From assembly GCA_028871795.1 (NCBI GenBank), contig JAGWMG010000008.1:62001-126000 (forward strand): a stretch of 64,000 nt of DNA, read 5' to 3'. The position numbers and the translations under genes were made by a program. Of this stretch, positions 54,554-63,742 are shown piece after piece. The stretch's first letter is position 1; each line of letters begins with the position of its first letter. This stretch comes from Alphaproteobacteria bacterium (lineage in GTDB: Bacteria > Pseudomonadota > Alphaproteobacteria > Micropepsales > Micropepsaceae). The notes below the pieces were generated by a model, which had not been told where the DNA came from, did not search any database, and saw only the letters and a program-made list of their open reading frames with translations.

Positions 54554-55285
54554 ATGTCCCCTGCCATCATCCTCTGCCGGCCCCAGCTCGGCGAGAACAT
54601 CGGCGCCGCGGCCCGCGCCATGAAGAATTTCGGGCTCGCGGAATTGCGGTTGGTGGCGCCGCGCGACGGCTGGCCGAACGAAAAGGCCGAGGCCATGGCG
54701 GCGGGCGCCTGCGACATCGTCGCCTCGGCGAGCGTTTTCGAAACCCTGCACGACGCCCTGGCGGACTTGAACCTGGTCTATGCCGCCACGGCGCGCGAGC
54801 GCGGCTTCACCAAGCCGATCCTGACGCCCACCGAAGCGGCCGCACGGCTGCTGGCGGCGGGAGGTGCGGCAACCGGGCTGCTATTCGGCAACGAGCGCGC
54901 CGGGCTGGACAACGAGGACATCTCGCTGGCCGACGCCATCATCACCATCCCCACGGCGGAGTTCTCCTCCCTCAACCTGGGACAGGCGGTGCTGATCGTG
55001 TGCTTTGAATGGTTCCGTGCCGGCGACAAGACGCCGGCGGAGCGCCTCGATCACGGGCCGCTCTCCAAGCCCGCGTCGCGCGAGGAGATGTTCCAGCTCT
55101 TCGATCATCTCGAAGGCGAACTGATGAAATCGGGCTTCCTGTATCCGCCCGACAAAAAGCCGCCGATGATCCGCAACATCCGCGCCATGCTCCACCGGGC
55201 CTCGTTGACGGATCAGGAAGTGCGGACTTTGCGCGGCATGATCGTGGCCCTGACCAAGGGCAAACATCGAGAGAAGAAGGAATAA
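54554..55285 (+). CDS. trmJ: tRNA/rRNA 2'-O-methyltransferase TrmJ-type
   Basis: 243 aa of the SPOUT family. ILCRPQLGENIGAAARAMKNFGL is the N-terminal signature, GLLFGNERAGLDNEDISLAD contains motif 2, and IPTAEFSSLNLGQAVLIVCFE the SAM-binding knot motif 3. It probably 2'-O-methylates position 32 of certain tRNAs. ATG 54554 starts 10 nt after the propeller gene. Confidence 0.9.
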   Translation: MSPAIILCRPQLGENIGAAARAMKNFGLAELRLVAPRDGWPNEKAEAMAAGACDIVASASVFETLHDALADLNLVYAATARERGFTKPILTPTEAAARLLAAGGAATGLLFGNERAGLDNEDISLADAIITIPTAEFSSLNLGQAVLIVCFEWFRAGDKTPAERLDHGPLSKPASREEMFQLFDHLEGELMKSGFLYPPDKKPPMIRNIRAMLHRASLTDQEVRTLRGMIVALTKGKHREKKE

Positions 55286-55292
55286 GGATGGC

Positions 55293-55322
55293 TGGCCGGG
55301 TCAGGCTGACGCCGCCCGGCCA
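55293..55322. terminator. Bidirectional hairpin between convergent genes
   Basis: TGGCCGGG (55293-55300) pairs with CCCGGCCA (55315-55322), loop 14 nt. It lies between trmJ and the convergent small gene; no T-run. Confidence 0.5.
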
Positions 55323-55337
55323 TGACGAGCAGTTTGG

Positions 55338-55613
55338 TCAGCCCGAGACGCGGCCCTGCCAGACGGGCCAGCAGGCCGGGCGGCCCACGGCCTTGACGGC
55401 CTGGTAGAGCTTCATCTGGGCGTCTTCGGCGGATCTGCCTTTTTGGATGGCCGTATAGTCGTTGCCCGCCGCGCACCAGACGTAGAACTGGTGCTTGCCC
55501 GGGGAGAAGAAATCCGTCTGTTTCGCGGACGCGTAGCTGTCGGCAACCGCAACGCCGCCCGCAACGATCACCGCTCCGCCGACAACGGCGGCCAGAATTC
55601 GATTTAACGCCAC
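55338..55613 (-). CDS. Hypothetical small exported or membrane protein
   Basis: 91 aa from a GTG at 55613 (an ATG at 55643 adds ten residues). A single hydrophobic segment (ILAAVVGGAVIVAGGVAVAD) looks like a signal peptide; the mature part has two cysteines (YVWCAAG and RPACWPV) that could form a disulfide, and DAQMKLYQAVKAVGRP. I do not recognise it. GGGGAG 5 nt before the GTG supports that start. Confidence 0.6.
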   Translation of the reverse strand: MALNRILAAVVGGAVIVAGGVAVADSYASAKQTDFFSPGKHQFYVWCAAGNDYTAIQKGRSAEDAQMKLYQAVKAVGRPACWPVWQGRVSG

Positions 55614-55795
55614 TTCCACTCCCCGGAGGTTGCGGCACGCCACCCGAAGAGATCCGGCGCGCCGTCCGTCTTGTCTGTATGGGGCCCCAATGCCCGGCGA
55701 CCGGACTTCGCGACCGCCCTTACCCGCAGGCGACGATACTCTTTTCGTCCCGAATTGCCATTCTATTCTGCAAATATGACAGAGCCTTAACGCGG

Positions 55796-56551
55796 TCAGG
55801 ATGAATGCCGGGTTGGCTTGGCGCCGGCATTTCGAACGATCTCCTCGACCGCCTGCGCCACTTTTTCCACCTCGGCGGCGTCGCGGCCGCGGGCCACCAG
55901 CTGTACGCCGTATCCGCCGTCCCGATAATGGGGATAGCTGCCGATGGCCACCGCAGGGTATTGGCCCTGGAGGCTTGCCAAAGCGGCCGCAATTGTGCCT
56001 TCGCCGATGCTCGCAGAAATTGTAACCGCCCGGACGACCCGGCCCCGGCGCAGCCCCGGCGCAATATCCTCCAGCATCGCCTGCATGATCTTTGGCACCC
56101 CGGCCATAACGAAGACGTTTTCGATCTGGAAGCCCGGCGCCGCCGACACACCGTTCTTCACCAGGCTGGCGCCCAAGGGGATGCGGGCCATGCGCCTGCG
56201 CATTGCGTTGAAATCTTCCGGCTTGATGCGCGCCGCAAGGATCGCCAGCGCCTCGGGATGATAATCGATGCCCACACCGAAAGCCTTGGCGACGGCATCG
56301 GCGGTGATGTCGTCATGCGTCGGGCCGATGCCGCCGGTGGTGAAGACGTAGGTATAGCGGACCCTCAGCGCATTCAGCGCCGCCACGATCTCGTCTTCCA
56401 CGTCGCCCACGACGCGGACTTCCTTGAGGTCGATGCCAAGCGCGCCCAGGAAGCGGGCGATCGTGCCGGTGTTGGTGTCCGCGGTGCGGCCGGACAGGAT
56501 TTCGTCGCCGATGATCAGCACTGCGGCGGTGGGCGCACATTCCAAGGTCAT
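55796..56551 (-). CDS. CinA N-terminal/MoaB-like molybdopterin-binding protein
   Basis: 251 aa. The molybdopterin-binding fold is seen: AAVLIIGDEILSGRTADTNTGTIARFLG, then FTTGGIGPTHDDITADAVAKAFG, and GVPKIMQAMLED. It is usually labelled competence/damage-inducible protein A; the C-terminal deamidase domain of full CinA is absent. Role in alphaproteobacteria is unclear. Confidence 0.88.
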   Translation of the reverse strand: MTLECAPTAAVLIIGDEILSGRTADTNTGTIARFLGALGIDLKEVRVVGDVEDEIVAALNALRVRYTYVFTTGGIGPTHDDITADAVAKAFGVGIDYHPEALAILAARIKPEDFNAMRRRMARIPLGASLVKNGVSAAPGFQIENVFVMAGVPKIMQAMLEDIAPGLRRGRVVRAVTISASIGEGTIAAALASLQGQYPAVAIGSYPHYRDGGYGVQLVARGRDAAEVEKVAQAVEEIVRNAGAKPTRHSS

Positions 56552-56592
56552 CGCGCACTTTCGCCCAGAAGGCGCGGGGATTTCAATACGAC

Positions 56593-56826
56593 TTAAGGCG
56601 ATGGCTGCGGGTCGCTGTTAAACCAGTCGCACGCCAGCCAATTATCGTTTTCCGGCACCAAGGCCTCTTCGCAATCGCTCTTGCTGGCATAAGGACCGGA
56701 CCACAACGAGATGGAGCCCGTTAAAGAGTACACATACCAGCCCGGCCCTTTCCAGGTGTCGTCGGCCCGCGCGGAACTCGCCGCCAGACAGAGACCGGCC
56801 GTCAACAGGACACCGCTCCACCGCAT
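56593..56826 (-). CDS. Small secreted hypothetical protein
   Basis: 77 aa with a signal peptide (MRWSGVLLTAGLCLAASSARA) and a mature part rich in Trp, Ser and Asp (TWKGPGWYVYSLTGS, ENDNWLACDWFNSDP) with two Cys that could pair. Related small proteins occur in alphaproteobacteria but I cannot name it. AGGGGGG lies 5 nt before the ATG. Confidence 0.6.
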   Translation of the reverse strand: MRWSGVLLTAGLCLAASSARADDTWKGPGWYVYSLTGSISLWSGPYASKSDCEEALVPENDNWLACDWFNSDPQPSP

Positions 56827-57005
56827 GTCCACCCCCCTGCGCACCCGCGCTTTGGACGGCTTATCCTTGCGTCACGCGGGCAAAGGGTCATTGACGAAAC
56901 TCAATGCGACACTGGCGGACGCGGCCTTCGGCGCCATTAAAGAGGTGACGGCGCTGGCAATATGGGGAACCGAGCTTTACATTCGGCGTCCGGACAGGAC
57001 CAATC

Positions 57006-57842
57006 ATGTTTTCCTTGATGCCAGAAGCCGAGACTTTCGAAGCCGCGCGGCGCGCCCATTTCGCCGTGGCGCTGCACGCGGAAAAGGATTTCGAAGGCAT
57101 GCGCCGCGCCGGACGGCTGGCGGCCGAGGTGCTCGATCTGCTGGTGCCGGAAGTGAAGCCCGGTGCGACGACGGCACATCTCGACAAGCTCGCCTACGAT
57201 TTCACGCTCGGCCACGGGGCATTGCCCGCCTGCCTGGGCTATCGCGGCTATCGGCACACCTTGTGCACCTCGATCAACCATGTCGTCTGCCACGGCATTC
57301 CTTCCGACAAGCCGTTGCGTGAGGGCGATATCCTCAACATCGACGTGACCGTGATCCTCGACGGCTGGCACGGCGACACCAGCCGCATGTTCCTGGTCGG
57401 CGAGGTCAAGCGCAAAGCCGCCCGCCTGGTCGAGATCACCTACGAATCCATGCTGCGGGGGATCGCGGCGGTGAAACCGGGCGCCACCACCGGCGACATC
57501 GGCCACGCCATCCAATCCTATGTCGAAGGCGAGGAGCATTGCTCGGTGGTGCGAGATTTCTGTGGGCATGGCGTGGGCCGAGTCTTCCATGCCCTGCCCA
57601 ATATCGTGCATTACGGTAAGGCGGGCCACGGCCTCGGCCTGAAGCCCGGCATGTTCTTCACCGTCGAGCCGATGATCAATCTGGGCGGCTACGGCGTGAA
57701 GGTCCTGGGCGACGGCTGGACGGCGGTCACGCGCGACCGTTCGCTCTCCGCGCAGTTCGAACATACGGTGGGTGTCACCGATGACAGCGTCGAAGTCTTC
57801 ACGCGTTCTCCCAAAGGCTGGGACAAGCCTCCATATTTCTGA
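57006..57842 (+). CDS. map: Methionine aminopeptidase, type I
   Basis: 278 aa. The five metal ligands are in place: [19 protein letters not shown] (two Asp), GHGVGRVFH (His), FTVEPMIN (Glu) and [10 protein letters not shown] (Glu), together with the active-site His in [23 protein letters not shown]. It removes the initiator Met after deformylation. Its last ~60 nt overlap the radC frame. Confidence 0.96.
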   Translation: MFSLMPEAETFEAARRAHFAVALHAEKDFEGMRRAGRLAAEVLDLLVPEVKPGATTAHLDKLAYDFTLGHGALPACLGYRGYRHTLCTSINHVVCHGIPSDKPLREGDILNIDVTVILDGWHGDTSRMFLVGEVKRKAARLVEITYESMLRGIAAVKPGATTGDIGHAIQSYVEGEEHCSVVRDFCGHGVGRVFHALPNIVHYGKAGHGLGLKPGMFFTVEPMINLGGYGVKVLGDGWTAVTRDRSLSAQFEHTVGVTDDSVEVFTRSPKGWDKPPYF

Positions 57843-58536
57843 CGTCGAACAGCCGTTCGAGGAGGCGCCGCACTATTTCGGCCATCGCGAGCGTCTGCGC
57901 CAGCGCTTCCTGGCGGGCGGTCCGGAGGCCATGCCCGATTACGAGTTGATGGAACTGGCGCTGTTCGCGGCGATTCCGCGGCGCGACGTCAAACCGCTGG
58001 CGAAGGCGCTGATCGCCCGCTTCGGCGGCTTCGCCGAGGCCATTGCCGCGCCGCGCGAACGCCTCCTGGAAGTGGAGGGGATGAGCGAAAGCGCGGCCGT
58101 CCAGTTGAAAATCGTGGCTGCGGCGGCGCTGCGGCTGTCGCAGACGCGCGTCCTCGGCCGGCCGGCTTTAAGCTCATGGGCGGCGCTCATCGATTATTGC
58201 GCCGCGGCCATGGCCCGTTCGCCGAAAGAGGAGTTTCGCATCCTGTTCCTCGACCGCAAGAACGTGCTGGTCGCTGACGAGGTGCAATCGAGCGGCACCA
58301 TCGACCACACTCCCGTCTATCCGCGCGAGATCGTCAAGCGTGCGCTGGAGCTGGGCGCGTCGGCGGTGATCCTGGTGCACAACCACCCCAGCGGCGATCC
58401 GACGCCGAGCCGCGCCGACATCGAGATGACGCGCGACGTGGCGGCGGCGGCGAAAGCTTTGCGGATTGCCGTCCACGATCACGTCATCGTCGGGCGCAGC
58501 GGCCACGCCAGTTTCAAAGCTTTGGGACTCTTGTGA
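57781..58536 (+). CDS. radC: RadC family JAMM-fold protein
   Basis: 251 aa. N-terminal helix-hairpin-helix region ([33 protein letters not shown], landmarks [11 protein letters not shown]) and a JAMM/MPN metal site: [17 protein letters not shown] with a downstream D. Despite its name RadC is not proven in repair; its function is unsettled. The start is uncertain: ATG 57781 follows GGTGG, GTG 57772 is alternative, and both overlap map. Confidence 0.88.
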   Translation: MTASKSSRVLPKAGTSLHISDVEQPFEEAPHYFGHRERLRQRFLAGGPEAMPDYELMELALFAAIPRRDVKPLAKALIARFGGFAEAIAAPRERLLEVEGMSESAAVQLKIVAAAALRLSQTRVLGRPALSSWAALIDYCAAAMARSPKEEFRILFLDRKNVLVADEVQSSGTIDHTPVYPREIVKRALELGASAVILVHNHPSGDPTPSRADIEMTRDVAAAAKALRIAVHDHVIVGRSGHASFKALGLL

Positions 58537-58609
58537 ATTCGCTGACAGCCGTCTTGCCTCTCGGGGCCGCGCGACTGATATAGTCCATCCGCGAAAGAGT
58601 GGGGCATGC

Positions 58610-59494
58610 ATGCTGGAATTTGCTGCTCGCCAAGCGGGACGCTTTGCGCTTGGTCTCGTGGGTGCGGCGGTGCTGGCGACGGCGATCTCAACGATCGCGT
58701 CGCCGCGGGCGCCCGGATTGGCGCCGTTCCTGGAAGCGGCCGCCCGGCGGCTGTGGGCTTTCGTCCATCTCGATTTCGGCCGCAGCGCCATCAGCGGCTT
58801 GACGGCGGTCGACGTGCTCGGCCTGCGCCTGCCGGCAACGCTGGAGCTGGTGCTGGCCGGCGGCGCCGTGGCGCTGATCGTGGGCACGCCGCTGGGACTG
58901 CTGCTCGCAGCCGGTCCGGTCAGGCGGGCGGCGGCGCCGTTGATGCAGATCGTGACGGCGGCGCCGGTGTTCTGTGCCGGCCTGGCATTGGCTTACGGAG
59001 CCGCGCATCTGCTGCATTGGCCGCTCGAGGTCAACACCGCGGTGGCGACGGCGGCGCCGATTTTCTCCCGCGACATGCCGGCTTTGAAACTTGCGGCTTT
59101 GCCGGTCCTCACCGTCGGGTTTGCAGGAGCCGCCGCCGTGCAGCTGGCGCTGAGAAGGGTTACCGCCGAGGCCGCCGGCGAAGCGTTTCGCAGCGGGCTG
59201 AAGCGCCTGGGCCTTTCGGCGCTGGAGATCGAATGGGTCTATGCCGTGCCGCAAGTGATCGCCGGCCTGCTGGCGAGCGCCGGAGAGATCATGCTGGCGC
59301 TGCTGTCCGCCGCCGTGGTTGCGGAGTGGGTCTTCCACCGCTCCGGCGCCGCCGATCTGTTCGTGAAGTCCGTCGCTCTGCAAGATTGGAACATGACGGC
59401 GCTGATCCTGTTCATTTTCGCGGGCCTCGCCTTCGCGGCGGACTTTCTGGGCCGTGTCGGCGCTTATGCCTTGGCCAATGAGGGCAAGAGTTGA
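58610..59494 (+). CDS. Peptide/nickel-type ABC transporter permease (DppB-like)
   Basis: 294 aa, five to six membrane segments. ATLELVLAGGAVALIVGTPLGLLLAAG and the coupling-loop region SGLKRLGLSALEIEWVYAVPQVIAGLLASAGEIM resemble the BPD permease pattern, though the family EAA motif is weakly conserved. It is shorter than most DppB proteins. It overlaps the DppC-like gene by 4 nt. No substrate-binding protein gene is adjacent. Confidence 0.78.
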   Translation: MLEFAARQAGRFALGLVGAAVLATAISTIASPRAPGLAPFLEAAARRLWAFVHLDFGRSAISGLTAVDVLGLRLPATLELVLAGGAVALIVGTPLGLLLAAGPVRRAAAPLMQIVTAAPVFCAGLALAYGAAHLLHWPLEVNTAVATAAPIFSRDMPALKLAALPVLTVGFAGAAAVQLALRRVTAEAAGEAFRSGLKRLGLSALEIEWVYAVPQVIAGLLASAGEIMLALLSAAVVAEWVFHRSGAADLFVKSVALQDWNMTALILFIFAGLAFAADFLGRVGAYALANEGKS

Positions 59495-60309
59495 GCGCCA
59501 TCGACACCGCCCCCGCGCCCGTGTTGCGCAGCTTCCTTCGCCTTGTCGGCTGGAGCGGCCTCGGCCTGATCGCGGTGGCGGTGACGCTCAGCGATTTCCT
59601 GGCGCCCGCGCCGGCCGGTGCCAGCGGACTGGGGCCGCTGCTGGCGGCGCCTTCGACCCTCCATCCGTTCGGAACCGACCTGCTCGGCCGCGACGTGCTG
59701 AGCGAGACTCTGCATGGCTTGAGCGTGACGGTCGGCCGGGCGCTGCTGGCGTCGGCCGTCGCCATCGCCGTCGGCGGGCTGTTCGGCGCCGTGGCCGCCC
59801 GTCTGCCGCGCGCCGCCGGCGCCACGCTGCGCGCCGCCATGGGCGTATTCGCGGCGATTCCGGCGCTACTGCTTGCTCTCCTGGCGATCGGGCTGACGGC
59901 CCGGCTTTACGCTCCCTTGGCCGCCGGCCTCGCCGCGGCACCGCTGGCGTTCGTGCGCACCCACGACCGGGTGGCCGCGCAAAGAAGATCCGCCCATGCC
60001 GAATATGCACGCGCCATGGGCATCGCCGCCGCCACGCTGTTGCGCCGCGACCTCATCTACGAATTCCGCGACACCTTTGCGACCGTGGCGGCGCGGGCGC
60101 TGGCGGCGGTGACCATCATCCTGTCGACCGTCAGCTTCCTGGGCTTCGGCGCGACGCCTCCGGCGCGCGACCTGGGGCTGATGATCGCCGCGGCAAAGAC
60201 CAGCTACCTGTATGCGTGGTGGGCGGCGGCGTTTCCCGCCCTTGCCCTTGTCGTCCTGATCCTGTGCGCGCGTCTGGCGGCGGGCCTAGAGGAAGGCGAA
60301 CGGCCATGA
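59491..60309 (+). CDS. Peptide/nickel-type ABC transporter permease (DppC-like)
   Basis: 272 aa, about five membrane segments. HPFGTDLLGRDVLSETLHGLSVTVGRALLAS is a clear DppC N-terminal periplasmic/helix pattern; the coupling loop is AHAEYARAMGIAAATLLRRDL, and LGFGATPPARDLGLMIAAAK near the end is diagnostic for the family. It overlaps its neighbours by 4 nt on both sides. Its C-terminal half is more conserved than DppB. Confidence 0.85.
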   Translation: MSAIDTAPAPVLRSFLRLVGWSGLGLIAVAVTLSDFLAPAPAGASGLGPLLAAPSTLHPFGTDLLGRDVLSETLHGLSVTVGRALLASAVAIAVGGLFGAVAARLPRAAGATLRAAMGVFAAIPALLLALLAIGLTARLYAPLAAGLAAAPLAFVRTHDRVAAQRRSAHAEYARAMGIAAATLLRRDLIYEFRDTFATVAARALAAVTIILSTVSFLGFGATPPARDLGLMIAAAKTSYLYAWWAAAFPALALVVLILCARLAAGLEEGERP

Positions 60310-61886
60310 GCGACGTCAGACGCATCTTGGAAATCGCCGAGCTGACGGTCGCCAAGCCGGGCGGCGGGGCGCCGGAACTTGATCGCTTCTCGCTGACGCT
60401 GGATGCGGGCGAAAGCGTCGTGGTGCTTGGCGAAACCGGATCGGGCAAGGAAGCGCTGGTGCGCGTGCTGGGCGGGTTCGCAGACAGGACGGATCAGATC
60501 GCGGGCACCATCCGCTTCGGCGACGGCGAAGCGCGTCCCGCAGCAAAACGCCCGCGCGCGCCCATCCGCATCGCTTACCTGCCGAAACCTTCGCCACGGT
60601 CATTCGTGCCTCACGTCGGCGTCTTGGGGCAATTGACACGGGTGGTGGCGCGCAAGCTGGGATCGCCCTTGGCGAGCGCGGGCGAAGAACTGCGCCTCGC
60701 CCTCGAACGCCTCGAAGGTGCTCCGGCGCCGGCGCTCTTGAACGTGAAGCCGCGCCTGCTCGATCCGGTGTGCATGGCCTGGGGGCTGCTGGCCTGCGCC
60801 TGCGCCCAGACGCCCGATCTGGTGCTCGCCGATCATGCTCTGGCCGATCTGGGGCCGAAGGCGGTGCGAACGCTGCTCGCGGTTTTGGCGGCGGAACAAA
60901 AGCGGCTGGGCTTTGCGCTGCTCTACGCCACCGGCGGCCTGCAGCCCGCGGCGAGACTCGGCGGGCGCGTGGTGGTGATCCGCCGCGGAAGGATCGTCGA
61001 AGAAGGCGATGCGGCCCGGCTGGCGAGCGGCCATGCTCACGGCTATACCCAAACATTGTACAAGGCGATTCCGCGGCTCTCGCTCGCTGAGTCCAAGGGC
61101 CGCGCCGCCGCCCGCGGTCAGCCCTTGTTGCAGGTCTTCGGCCTCGATCTGGTGGCGACCGGCCGGCGCGAGGGCATCACCTTCGAATTGCGCCGCGGCG
61201 CGTCGCTGGCCTTGGTCGGCGAAGAGGGCTCCGGCCGGCGCGAACTGGTGCGCGCGGTGCTGGGACTCGCCCGGGCGCCCGCGGGGCGCGTGGTGTTCGA
61301 CGCCGTCGATCTCAATATCCTGTCGCAGGCCATGGCGTCGCGTCTGCGCCGGCGCGTCGCCTTCATCACCGGCGCCGACGATGCCCTCGACCCGCGCATG
61401 ACGCTTTGGGACACCGTCGACGAGCCGCTCAGGGCACACCTGAAACTCCCGCGCGACCTGGTCGCCGGCTACCGCGAAGCGGCGCTGAAACGCGTCGGGC
61501 TGGCATCCCATGACGGCAGGCGGACCGTCGCCTCGCTGGGCGCCTTCGACAAGCGGCGTCTGCAGGTCGCGCGCGCCATCGTCGCCGCGCCGCTGCTGGC
61601 GGTGGTGGACGAGCCCTTGCGCGGGCTCGACGCCTTCGCCCAGACGATCATGCGCGAGGTCCTGACCGATTTTCGCGCCCAACAAGACTCGGCGTTCTTG
61701 GTCGTCACCTCCGATTTCACCGTGGCCCAGGCGCTGGCCGACGAAGCCATGGTCTTCAAGGACAAGAAACTCGTCGAACGCGGTCTGATCGTGGACATCC
61801 TGCGCTCGCCCAAAGACCCCCACACCAGCGGACTGATCGAGGCGGTGACCTTGCCGGGTCTTTCGCAAAACCCGCCGCCGGTCTAG
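60306..61886 (+). CDS. Fused two-domain ABC ATPase with degenerate nucleotide sites (DppDF-like)
   Basis: 526 aa with two ABC domains in one chain. Domain 1 has Walker A GETGSGKEA (42-50; Glu replaces the usual Ser/Thr after Lys), no recognisable LSGGQ signature (LLDPVCMAWG at that place) and Walker B ending LADH (no catalytic Glu). Domain 2 has GEEGSGRR (305-312; Arg replaces the Walker A Lys), SLGAFDKRRLQVARAI in place of the signature, but an intact Walker B VVDEP. Position after dppBC-like genes fits peptide/nickel importers. Either it hydrolyses ATP poorly or its role has changed. Full length; no frameshift is seen. Confidence 0.8.
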   Translation: MSDVRRILEIAELTVAKPGGGAPELDRFSLTLDAGESVVVLGETGSGKEALVRVLGGFADRTDQIAGTIRFGDGEARPAAKRPRAPIRIAYLPKPSPRSFVPHVGVLGQLTRVVARKLGSPLASAGEELRLALERLEGAPAPALLNVKPRLLDPVCMAWGLLACACAQTPDLVLADHALADLGPKAVRTLLAVLAAEQKRLGFALLYATGGLQPAARLGGRVVVIRRGRIVEEGDAARLASGHAHGYTQTLYKAIPRLSLAESKGRAAARGQPLLQVFGLDLVATGRREGITFELRRGASLALVGEEGSGRRELVRAVLGLARAPAGRVVFDAVDLNILSQAMASRLRRRVAFITGADDALDPRMTLWDTVDEPLRAHLKLPRDLVAGYREAALKRVGLASHDGRRTVASLGAFDKRRLQVARAIVAAPLLAVVDEPLRGLDAFAQTIMREVLTDFRAQQDSAFLVVTSDFTVAQALADEAMVFKDKKLVERGLIVDILRSPKDPHTSGLIEAVTLPGLSQNPPPV

Positions 61887-61895
61887 AAACGGTCC

Positions 61896-63200
61896 ATGAT
61901 TCCGCGATACGCCCGCGCCGAAATGACGGCCGTCTGGTCGGCCGAAACGAAATTCCGCATCTGGTTCGAGATCGAGGCCCATGCCGCCGACGCGCTGGCC
62001 AAGCTCGGCGTCATCCCCAGAGAAGCCGCCGCGAAAATCTGGGAGAAGGGCAAAGCGGCCGCGTTCGACATCGGCCGCATCGACGAGATCGAACGCGAGG
62101 TGAAGCACGATGTCGTCGCCTTCCTGACGCACCTGTCGGAAATCGTCGGCCCCGAGGCGCGCTTCGTGCATCAGGGCATGACTTCGTCGGACGTGCTGGA
62201 CACCTGTCTTGCCGTGCAGCTTCGCCGCGCCGCAGATATTCTTATCAGCGACGTCAACCGCCTGCTCGCGGCGCTGAGGGCGCGCGCCCTGGAGCACAAG
62301 CACACGCCCACCATCGGGCGCAGCCACGGCATCCATGCCGAGCCGACGACCTTCGGTCTGAAGCTCCTGGGCTTCTACGCGGAATTCGAGCGCGCCAGGG
62401 ACCGGCTGACGGCGGCGCGCGAAGAGATTTCCACCTGTGCGATCTCGGGCGCGGTGGGCACCTTCGCCAATATCGATCCGGCGGTGGAAGCCCACGTCGC
62501 CAGCAAGCTGGGCCTCAAGGTCGAACCGGTTTCGACGCAGGTGATCCCGCGCGACCGCCACGCCGCCTATTTCGCGGCGCTGGGCGTTGTCGCAAGTTCG
62601 CTGGAGCGGCTGGCCACCGAAATCCGCCATCTGCAGCGCACCGAGGTCCTGGAAGCGGAAGAGCATTTTTCCGAAGGCCAGAAGGGCTCCTCCGCCATGC
62701 CGCACAAGCGCAATCCGGTCTTGAGCGAGAACCTCGCCGGGTTGGCGCGGATGGTGCGCGCTTACGTGACGCCCGCGCTGGAGGACGTGGCGCTGTGGCA
62801 CGAGCGGGACATCTCGCATTCCTCGGTGGAACGCTATATCGGGCCCGACGCGACGGTGACGCTCGATTTCGCGCTGGTGCGCGCGGCGGGCATCGTCGAG
62901 AAGCTGGTCGTCTATCCCGAGCGCATGTTGGAGAATCTGGAGAAGACGCACGGCCTGGTGCACAGTCAGCGCGTGCTGCTGGCGCTGACGCAAAAGGGCC
63001 TGGGGCGCGAGGACGCTTATCGCCTGGTGCAGAAAAACGCCATGCGGGCATGGAAGGGCAAAGGGGCGCTGCTCGATCTGCTCAAGGCCGATCCCGAGGT
63101 GACGGGCGCGCTGTCCGCCAAGGAGCTTGAAGGGCTGTTCGACCTCGCCCACCACTTCAAGCAGGTCGATACGATCTTCGCGCGCGTGTTCGGCAACTAA
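61896..63200 (+). CDS. purB: Adenylosuccinate lyase PurB
   Basis: 434 aa, used twice in purine synthesis (SAICAR to AICAR, adenylosuccinate to AMP). The fumarase-superfamily signature [16 protein letters not shown] (about 265-280), TSSDVLDT and [11 protein letters not shown] are intact. It lies 9 nt after the ABC ATPase gene and may be read from the same transcript. purC follows beyond the zeta-subunit gene. Confidence 0.97.
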   Translation: MIPRYARAEMTAVWSAETKFRIWFEIEAHAADALAKLGVIPREAAAKIWEKGKAAAFDIGRIDEIEREVKHDVVAFLTHLSEIVGPEARFVHQGMTSSDVLDTCLAVQLRRAADILISDVNRLLAALRARALEHKHTPTIGRSHGIHAEPTTFGLKLLGFYAEFERARDRLTAAREEISTCAISGAVGTFANIDPAVEAHVASKLGLKVEPVSTQVIPRDRHAAYFAALGVVASSLERLATEIRHLQRTEVLEAEEHFSEGQKGSSAMPHKRNPVLSENLAGLARMVRAYVTPALEDVALWHERDISHSSVERYIGPDATVTLDFALVRAAGIVEKLVVYPERMLENLEKTHGLVHSQRVLLALTQKGLGREDAYRLVQKNAMRAWKGKGALLDLLKADPEVTGALSAKELEGLFDLAHHFKQVDTIFARVFGN

Positions 63201-63209
63201 CCGGACCGG

Positions 63210-63536
63210 CTACCGCTTCGTTTCGCGCATGATCTGGTCTTTGGCTTCGGCAAGCAGCTCTTCCATCTTGTGCCGGATGACGTGGTCGGAACGGGCGAGC
63301 TTGGCTGCGTCGAAATCGGCGCGGAGCTTGGCGAACACGGCCTCGGAGCCCGCCAGATCGGCGGCGACGACCGCTTTGGCATAATTTTCGGCGGCGGCAT
63401 CGGAAAATCCCAATTCGGCGGCCGCCCACAATCCCAGAAGCTTGTTGCGGCGTGCGCCGATCTTGAATCGCAATTCCTCGTCATGGGCCCATTTGTCCTC
63501 ATGTTTCTTCTTGCGGTCCTCGAACCCGTCAGCCAT
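63210..63536 (-). CDS. F1-ATPase inhibitor, zeta subunit (DUF1476)
   Basis: 108 aa matching the alphaproteobacterial zeta subunit first described in Paracoccus, which blocks rotation of F1Fo-ATP synthase in the hydrolytic direction. Landmarks: FEDRKKKHEDKWAHDEEL, FKIGARRNKLLGLWAA, HVIRHKMEELLAEAKDQIM. The inhibitory region is the N-terminal ~20 residues. ATG 63536 follows AGAGG. Convergent with purB, opposite to purC. Confidence 0.9.
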   Translation of the reverse strand: MADGFEDRKKKHEDKWAHDEELRFKIGARRNKLLGLWAAAELGFSDAAAENYAKAVVAADLAGSEAVFAKLRADFDAAKLARSDHVIRHKMEELLAEAKDQIMRETKR

Positions 63537-63581
63537 GTCCAACCTCTTGAAAAACAATAAAGAACTCCGTCAAACGCTCCC

Positions 63582-63641
63582 GGCGCATCCGTACCATAGC
63601 CCAGCCGGACGGCGCCGACGACCGGGCGCGGCGGATGCGCC
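63582..63641. repeat. Inverted repeat between zeta-subunit and purC genes
   Basis: GGCGCATCCG (63582-63591) and its perfect complement CGGATGCGCC (63632-63641) are 40 bases apart. They might be an operator or form a stem in a transcript. Confidence 0.4.
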
Positions 63642-63742
63642 CTCCAAGCACGTTGCCGCGCGCGCTTCCCGTCGCTATTTTGCCGCTTCGACGGGGACTC
63701 AAAAGTCGGGGCCCCGTTTCGCGTTTTAGGCGGAGAAAAACC

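Noticed and set aside
60600-63155. 851-codon open frame on the minus strand opposite the ABC ATPase and purB
   Set aside because: It lies antisense to clear protein families, is rich in Arg/Gly/His/Gln, and has no family motif; it arises from GC-rich codon structure.
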